The translations under genes and the position numbers were made by a program. The notes beneath the pieces were generated by a model that made no database searches, was not told where the DNA came from, and saw only the letters and a list, made by a program, of their open reading frames with translations. A stretch of DNA of 64,000 bases from Hofstenia miamia (Eukaryota > Xenacoelomorpha > Acoela), in contig SCFE01000032.1 in NCBI GenBank assembly GCA_004352715.1, positions 2,049,287 through 2,113,286 on the forward strand, written 5' to 3'. Below are positions 57,771 to 64,000 of the stretch, piece by piece (the stretch's first letter is position 1; each line of letters opens with the position of its first letter).

Positions 57771-58164
57771 AAACCATTTAATTTTTTGTGATTATTGGTA
57801 AAATCACTTTTGCGTCATTCTAAGTTTTTTAATTTAATATACAATCATTAATTTCTGCTTTCAAATAGTCTAGAGATGTAGTTATCCTTGAAGATGAATT
57901 AGCAGTTTTGAGATAAGCCGCTAGTGATTAGCCCTGTTTGCGGAATCACTGAATAATTCGCACGATTAGTTGCAAATAATTGATAGCACTGGATTTTTTT
58001 GAAGTATTTGATTGTTTGATTAAAAATAATTCTTAGAGGTTTAATTGGTAGTTAATAATATTTTCAACGAACTGGAGTTGACACAACACTTTTCCTTTCT
58101 GAAAACCTGTTTGAAAATTGAGATTAATATTCAGTTATTCCATTAATTCTAAAATCGCAAGTAG
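57771..58164. other. Intergenic, nothing recognised
   Basis: AT-rich, between LINE-B and the SGNH-like frame. It has several stops in all frames. Confidence 0.5.
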
Positions 58165-59163
58165 TATGCCCTGCATAGCTTCCAATATATTAAAGTCATC
58201 TCATATTATTTATCTCAACTCAGAAGCGCAAAAAATGCACGTGTTTTTAATTTAGATTCAATTGTATCTTCCACACTATTGTCATTTGAAGAACTTCTTC
58301 GCCCTTCTAAGTTATTAAAAAGAGCAAAACATGTGGAAGCAATTGTGGGACAGCCTCACCTCGCAAATTTCTTTTCCACAGTTGATGAAAAAGTAATTTG
58401 TAAAGTCCTTGACCGTTGGAATTTAATTCTCAATTATGACATAACGCTTTATGAAAAACGTACAAAAAGAATTTCAGAAAACTGTAAAACGCTAATACTG
58501 AGTAATTCTCTACTTAATGAAGTACTTCCAATGGATTTCTCAAACGAGGTTACGCTACACAGTTATTCCTATGTCAATACCACTCAACTCAGGAAAATCG
58601 TTTCTAATTACAAAAAGAGACATGTGGATACAATAATTATTAATACTGGTATAATCGACGCTCTTCAAAATTCTTCTACATTTGCGAGCGACATTTCCTC
58701 ATTACTAAGCACAGTTAAGGAGATATTCCATCCTCGTCGAATTGCAATTTGTGAAATAACTCCGACTACCCCACATCTGGTTTGCAATCAGAAAATTTGT
58801 TTATATAACTTGCATCTTAACGCAATCTGTCAAGACAACGTTTCTATAATTAAGGTTTATTCTTTGTTTATTTCAAATGATTTTGTCATTAACGGTGATT
58901 TGCTTGCATTTGATGGCATTCATTTGTCTCCTAGTGTCCTGAAAAGATATATCAATGCACTAGATAATTATATTCAAGAAAAGCCAAATGGATCTTCTTA
59001 CTATCAATTTACAACAACTTTAGTAGGGCTTTTTGTGATTCTTATACTATATTATACAATTATGCTATATTATATTTATGATACAAACTGTAATATTCAA
59101 AAAGGCATTGAGAGAAATTGTTATATACAAAGAAGCTGGGCCTCTGATGTTGCGCAAATGTGA
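58165..59163 (+). CDS. SGNH-hydrolase-like ORF with C-terminal membrane segment
   Basis: The frame is open from 58165 (after TAG at 58162) to TGA at 59161-59163, about 330 codons with no early ATG, so it is either an exon or a 5'-broken copy. Block I is TLILSNSLLNEVLP, where SGNH enzymes have GDSLL: Ser kept, Gly-Asp lost. Block III is IIINTGIIDAL, for 'G.ND': Gly kept, Asn lost. Block V is DGIHLSPSVLKRY with the catalytic Asp (58912-58914) and His (58921-58923). Then comes FTTTLVGLFVILILYYTIML, a likely membrane helix, and a short tail. SGNH/esterase folds occur in ORF1 of some CR1-type LINEs and in host esterases. No RT follows here. Confidence 0.5.
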   Translation, partial: YALHSFQYIKVISYYLSQLRSAKNARVFNLDSIVSSTLLSFEELLRPSKLLKRAKHVEAIVGQPHLANFFSTVDEKVICKVLDRWNLILNYDITLYEKRTKRISENCKTLILSNSLLNEVLPMDFSNEVTLHSYSYVNTTQLRKIVSNYKKRHVDTIIINTGIIDALQNSSTFASDISSLLSTVKEIFHPRRIAICEITPTTPHLVCNQKICLYNLHLNAICQDNVSIIKVYSLFISNDFVINGDLLAFDGIHLSPSVLKRYINALDNYIQEKPNGSSYYQFTTTLVGLFVILILYYTIMLYYIYDTNCNIQKGIERNCYIQRSWASDVAQM

Positions 59164-60869
59164 AGTCGCAATGAAATTTTAGAAACATGACTGAAGACTC
59201 GAAATTTAGAAAAAGACAACCAGCGTAAACGCCTTTTATAAATGCAACCTTGGTCTAGCAAATGCATAAATAAACACGATATTGGGAATTTAGCCTTCAT
59301 GCTACTCGCATTTCATAATCACATTTAGTAATGGTTGTATACATGAATACGCTATAATTTAATACAATTTTGTTTTAGAAGCTATATTTGTGAAATTTTA
59401 CATTTATAGATGCGAAAAAATGCGAAATTTAAAAAATCATATGCAAAAATTTATTGTAGTGTTCGAGAAACCATTGGCCCAGTTAATGAGTGGCACTTCG
59501 CAAATAGTTCATTGTAATTAAATACGATAGTTCAATGCTTTGACAGAGCGACAAAAATTTTCCCTGTCCTCTCCGCACAGATATTGCTACTTTCAGTGTC
59601 TATTCGAGATGAGCCCTTGTTTCACGATCTGATGCTGAAATCCAACTAGGACAGGTAGATTCAGATTTATATCGTACATTTCCCCATGTTTATTTTTCAG
59701 ATGGTGATCACGACCATTTTATTGCTTCCCTAGAGCTAATAATAGTCAAGCATATTCTTCGATGGCATGAATATCACTTCAAATTGTCTCAGTTTTACTT
59801 AGTGATTTAAGACTGTTAATGACTGTGAAATGCTGACATTTACGAGAATCTAAATTTTAGAAAATATGTTTTACATCGATTTTTGCAACACTATTATAAG
59901 AACCAAAATCTTAACATTTTTTAACAGTAATGTTACATGAAGTATAACGTTATGCGATCTTTAAGATGACATGATTAATATGTCTATATATTCCCTTTGG
60001 CTTAACAGAAAGAGGCCTCGAATGCTTGCAATAAAGGTGTTGTCATGAACTTCTTTAGTATTTCCTTAAGAAAACTACATGAATGGGGTTTTTCATGTTA
60101 AGACCTACCTCATTGCATTTTGAACATGTACTTATATATTTTTTCAAAAAATTCAAAAATTATAACCCTTATATATATATATATATATATATCATTTCCA
60201 ACTCTGTTTCCATCCAATCCAAAAGCAAATAATAGCGTCATTTCAATGAAACGAATTTTCTCTTCATTGAATTCTTATTTATTATCACATAGTCTCCACT
60301 CAGAAATCGGATGCCTTTTTGTTATTCTTTTGTATATATTTGTACATAAAGAATGCCTGTTATATTATATTTTAAATTCAATTTGAATTACTGGGTTGAA
60401 TTGCGCAGCATATCATTGTACGCTTGAATTGAATATTGGTGCTGTAAATTTGTTTATTTTATAAACTTTTACATTTGAATTTTCATTATATACGAATTTG
60501 GACAGATTTTATTGATATTAAATGAATTATAGTTCTTTTTTAAATAAATTCTAGCAGTATTAATAACGCATTGTAAAAATTATTTTCAAATCAAATGAAC
60601 GCCTTAATAATTACAAAAATAGTGCTTTATTAAAAATTGTAAGAAAATGCTATTCATTCAATGCCATGCTACTAAATGATTTATGTAATTACTCATAACT
60701 TGCTTTTTACATTTATTTCTGCTATAGTTTACAAATGCTTTGTTTTAAATGATAGTAGTTGTAATAATATTAGAGAAGTAATTGTATTTTTCTTTTGATT
60801 GACTAAGGGAGGTGATGTAGTATCAAACCTCAGGTCAAGCACTTAAAAATGTAATTGTTCCCGCAAATA
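59164..60869. other. Intergenic, (TA)n at 60169-60192
   Basis: No recognised gene. A coding-like run near 59540-59720 has stops in each frame. The microsatellite has about 12 TA units. Confidence 0.5.
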
Positions 60870-60897
60870 CAGTACTGGAAATATGAATTCGACCACC
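60870..60897 (+). repeat. Tc1 terminal inverted repeat, left
   Basis: It starts CAGTACTGGAAATATGAATT and ends in CACC. It is the partner of 62434-62461, preceded by the TA target duplicate. Confidence 0.85.
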
Positions 60898-61121
60898 TTG
60901 CTATTTATAATAAATAATGAACATTCATTTGATTAGAGAGATTATAACAAAGTGTTACTTTGATTGAGAAAGGAAAATCTGTATGTCTAATACCACAAAA
61001 TGTGTAGAATAACAATTGGCGATTAATATTAACTGAAAATTAGAAAATTGTGTTGGAAAAATGAAGACATTTTAACAAATGAGCAAATCAGAATAAGTCA
61101 ATACAAAATAGGATATATAAA

Positions 61122-62166
61122 TTAATAATTGATGCAATATAAGCATTTAGCAACAAAATTTTCTCTTCTTATATTTTGTAAGATGTCTCTTTGAGCGAAT
61201 AACAGCTGCAATGAGATCAGGGATTGCGCAAAAAGTCTTTCAATAAAGTTGTTGGGAATTGCATAAAATTCTTTCTTTATTGCGCTCCACAGCTCGTCTT
61301 CAGTGTGAGGAAAATGCTGTCCAATTCGATATTTGACCTCCTTGCACATATTTTTGATAATATTAAGGTATGTAGATTGGCCAAGGCAGTCAGCAACCCC
61401 ATTATCCCATTATTGAGGAAAAACTTTTCATTTCTTTTGAGGTATGACATGGAGCACCATCCTGCTGATATATTGAATCACTTATAAGGAGTGGCAAGAG
61501 TTCGTTTTCGAGAATCGAGCATATTGAGAGCTTCGAAGAGTACCAGTAATGTGAACAATCTTCCAGAATCCATGCTTCCATATTCCACCCCCTACCATTA
61601 AAGACATCCCACCATACTTCACGGTGCCCCTAGTAAATTGAGGTAAGAATCTGATCTGCCCAGTTGGTCTCTTTATGCACATTCTTTTTAATGGGTATAG
61701 CTCAAATCTTGACTCATCTGAAAATATAACATTAAACCAATGTTCAGTGAATTTACTCTTATTCTCAGTCTGTGTAATCTTTGCTTTCTGGGTGCCACGA
61801 AAGTCCTAGTTGAGTACTTCTTCAGAATGTTTCGCACAGTTCTTGCCGTAACGAGGTGACCATCAGCCCATCTTTACGAAGTTCCTCTGAAATCTTCCTG
61901 GGATTTTGCTTTGAAAGTCACACAAGAGCTGATTGGGAGATTTTGGAGGTCTTCTTTGGTTTTCCGGACTTTGGCTTGTGGGCATTGATGTTTTCAGAAG
62001 TAAAACGTCTGATGATATCATCGACAGAACTTCGAGGTTGCTCCACAAGTTGAGATATATTACGTTGACTCATCCCTTCCAAATGTTTGGAGATAATAAA
62101 CTCGCGAATGGCAAGAGGTACGGAACCAGGCATCATATATGGCGAAGAAAGACTGTTGTTCGACAT
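61122..62166 (-). pseudogene. Tc1-like transposase, inactive
   Basis: The likely start is ATG 62166 (MSNNSLSSPYMMPGSVPLAI). A helix-turn-helix follows (EGMSQRNISQLVEQPRSSVD), and a basic linker. In a second frame is the first catalytic block NVIFSDESRFELYP with Asp, then TRGTVKYGGMSLMVGGGIW; then QQDGAPCHTSKEM with the second Asp; then STYLNIIKNMCKEVKYRI where Tc1 has 'DLNPIENLW', so the third acidic residue (Glu) is Lys. It ends at 61122. Frameshifts and the lost Glu mean no activity. Confidence 0.8.
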
Positions 62167-62433
62167 TTTCAATATAAAAAGAATGAAAAACGCTAAGCCA
62201 AAGAAATTATTTACAGATTCTCTGATTTGGTCTGAAGTTTTCGAATACATTTTTTCCAAGAAAATATTAGCTAACCACAAGCATTGTAGCATTTCTTCTT
62301 GAGATTTAAAGTAAACAGTAATAATTATGTCTCAACATTGATGAATCCCTCTTTCTGCAAAACCAAATCTAATTTAAAAATACCCAAGACATTCTTGACG
62401 TCTATTTCTTAGAAATATTTATGACACATCATG

Positions 62434-62461
62434 GGTGTCCGAATTCGTTTTTCCAGTTCTG
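62434..62461 (-). repeat. Tc1 terminal inverted repeat, right
   Basis: On the minus strand it starts CAGAACTGGAAAAACGAATT and ends in CACC. It is followed on + by the TA target duplicate. Confidence 0.85.
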
Positions 62462-62463
62462 TA

Positions 62464-63039
62464 TTTAGCGGTTCTACATTACCAAACATTCGTCAAACAA
62501 CCAATCAGAAATACGCCAACATGCAATTTTTGCGTTATTGTTATCTAGGTATAGAAATTTGTGTGTTATGACCCAGTGCTGCTGAAAATGTTTGGAATTA
62601 TAAATTAATGCTACTAGTGGATTTTACATTTTCAAATGGCAATTAATTTTTTTAAGTGCCATTAATAACCAACTACAATTGTTATTATTGTATTTATGCT
62701 TATTGGTATAATTAAACTGAATTGTACATCAATTTATAATGTAGGCTCTTATCACAGTCACAGGTAAAAACTAGAAATGAGATCCGGATAGTGAATTGAA
62801 TATACTGGATACCGGATAATTTCGGATAATCTGACTGCCGGATACCGGATAGTATATTGCTCAATTATTACAAGGGCAACAAGAATTATGACTTTAAAAA
62901 AACAAAATAAGACATTATTTTACGATAAAATATGACGGAATTTAGTTAAATATGCCCTAAAATATTACAACTCATTTTCAAAATGATCCATTTAAACAAC
63001 ATAAACGTTTTTCTATTACAAGATGTAAAACAAATTAAT
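62464..63039. other. Intergenic; CCGGATA-word cluster (62780-62860)
   Basis: Around 62780-62860 the words ATCCGGATA, GATACCGGATA and TGCCGGATACCGGATAG recur. This may be the subterminal region of the hAT element whose transposase C-terminus follows at 63.0-63.4 kb. No defined end with a target duplication was found. Confidence 0.4.
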
Positions 63040-63420
63040 TTTTTAAAGCAATTGCTTCACTAAATTATTAAAACAGCTCATAAATTTCCATATATTATTA
63101 TGGTTAAGATTTCTGTCATAGGTTAAAAGTTTTCTTAACATAGAGAAACATCTCTCAACTTCAGTCAATGTAGCTTGTCATTTTTGTAACTTGGCATACA
63201 ATTCTATTTCAATGTCCATTCCCTTTCCTTCCCTTATAGCAGTGAAACCGGTCTTTTCTAATCGTGACTTGATATAGGCGATTATTTTACAAGCACCATT
63301 TCCAAGATCAAGGGTAGGAGTAATAACAACATCTGGTGGAATTTCAACTCTGTCAAACATTGAACAACTTTGATATTTTATGATGGCAGCCTTAATTCAG
63401 CAATTAGATTTTCAAACCTC
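63040..63420 (-). pseudogene. hAT transposase C-terminal remnant
   Basis: The frame 63360-63178 (MFDRVEIPPDVVITPTLDLG, then SRLEKTGFTAIREGKG) runs into a stop at 63178-63180, after which QATLTEVERCFSMLRKLLTY and DRNLNHNNMWKFM follow in the same frame. This is the hAT dimerisation block ('T..vERsFSmlr.lltd.R..l...n'). Upstream is a degenerate Cys-containing stretch. It resembles a different hAT branch from the copy at 51.4 kb. Confidence 0.6.
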
Positions 63421-63587
63421 ATACATTTTGCCTGAGTACGCATGGTACAGTTGTGCAACACGTGTGAATTGCAAAATCCATGAAATAATAATGAATATAT
63501 AGTTCCTTTAATATTTTTTCAGCTGCCAGCATACATTTCCTGTCCTAAAAACATGTCGACAATTGGGTTGCGTCAACAATTAGCTAG

Positions 63588-63692
63588 CAATATATATATA
63601 TATATATATATATATATNNNNNNNNNNNNNNNNNNNNNNNNNNNNNNNNNNNNNNNNNNNNNNNNNNNNNNNNNNNNNNNNNNNNNNNNNNN

Positions 63693-63722
<30 letters not shown>
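63588..63722. other. Gap (75 N, 63618-63692) within (TA)n
   Basis: (TA)n on both sides of a short N run. Confidence 0.9.
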
Positions 63723-63725
<3 letters not shown>

Positions 63726-63805
63726 TGGATTGTGACTGCTTTAAATCATTTGAACTAATATATATATATATTAGTTTAAATGATTTAAACAGTCACAATC
63801 CAGCA
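63723..63805. repeat. 83-bp near-perfect palindrome
   Basis: The left arm TGCTGGATTGTGACTGCTTT then AAATCATTTG... is mirrored by the right arm ending ...CAGTCACAATCCAGCA around a (TA)n centre. The arms of about 40 bp differ by one indel and one or two substitutions. It could form a cruciform and directly follows the microsatellite. Confidence 0.85.
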
Positions 63806-64000
63806 TTAATTTCTAAGTTTTTTTCTCAATTTAATGAAACGATGCCAAAATATTACTTTTATTTTATTTCAGCCACAAATATTACTGGATTTTTCAAAAA
63901 TGAAAAATATATCTTTTAATGACTTTATAACTTCCTATTTAACAGCACTCCTGGTCTCAAACCATGTAATTTTAAGCTGACTGCAAAATAGACAAACAGA
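63806..64000. other. AT-rich end of window, no feature seen
   Basis: No coding or structural signal supported. Confidence 0.5.

Larger units (their letters stand above)
60870..62461 (-). mobile_element. Tc1-like DNA transposon, both ends present (1592 bp)
   Basis: TA (60868-60869) | CAGTACTGGAAATATGAATT ... at the left, and the inverted right end CAGAACTGGAAAAACGAATT | TA (62462-62463). The first 28 bases match at about 23 positions. The length and TA target are those of Tc1/mariner elements. One degenerate transposase fills the interior on the minus strand. Confidence 0.85.

Noticed and set aside
1-64000. CRISPR array, bacterial operon or phage-like system
   Set aside because: No regularly spaced direct repeats with unique spacers, no ribosome-binding sites or dense gene packing; the intron structure and domains are animal.

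Overview
This is an AT-rich (roughly 70% A+T by eye), intron-bearing, repeat-saturated draft contig from an invertebrate animal. The evidence is GT-AG split genes, metazoan domains (DM10/EFHC, CARD, MADF, FLYWCH), and a dense mix of LINE, Penelope-like, Tc1/mariner and hAT remnants with (TA)n and (ATT)n microsatellites. I cannot name the species; a cnidarian or arthropod would fit. No bacterial operon, CRISPR array, tRNA or rRNA is visible.

Host genes. The best supported is an EFHC1/EFHC2-like axonemal protein on the minus strand: eight GT-AG exons from 54330 down to 42818 with matching phases, giving 426 residues (end of DM10-1, DM10-2, DM10-3, degenerate EF-hand tail, stop). The N-terminal exons are not found. 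Other host candidates are: a complete CARD in one phase 1-1 exon (8394-8666, +); a MADF/Myb-SANT-like exon plus two phase 1-1 microexons (29966-27117, -); a two-exon gene rich in tyrosine motifs (36677-35830, -); a FLYWCH zinc-finger gene or MULE remnant (6681-6016, -); and a possible BESS-like ORF (11322-11074, -).

Mobile DNA by region. 0-4.4 kb: two head-to-tail minus-strand copies of one LINE family (LINE-B), with a third copy at 55.4-57.8 kb (+). 4.4-5.9 kb: a GC-richer Ser-rich ORF cut by a gap. 11.6-12.1 kb: a LINE thumb. 12.5 kb: a hAT BED finger. 15.9-17.3 kb: LINE-D. 17.9-20.9 kb: LINE-C with a degenerate 2A-like motif. 21.9-22.7 and 27.8-28.5 kb: a repeat whose two parts occur in opposite order. 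24.6-25.9 and 32.8-34.6 kb: Penelope-like remnants (GIY-YIG and a hammerhead-like hairpin) near mariner fragments. 31.3, 48-49.2 and 52.1 kb: non-autonomous hAT elements with 8-bp target duplications. 41.1-42.2 kb: LINE-A. 51.4-51.9 and 63.0-63.4 kb: hAT C-termini. 58.2-59.2 kb: an SGNH-hydrolase-like ORF with a C-terminal membrane segment. 60.87-62.46 kb: an end-to-end Tc1 element with a dead transposase.

Assembly. There are large N gaps (several of about 1000 N), several flanked by (TA)n or by identical sequence on both sides. Four of six single-N characters sit at or next to near-identical duplications, including one that doubles an EFHC exon. These look like heterozygous-overlap joins, so copy number here should not be trusted without long reads.
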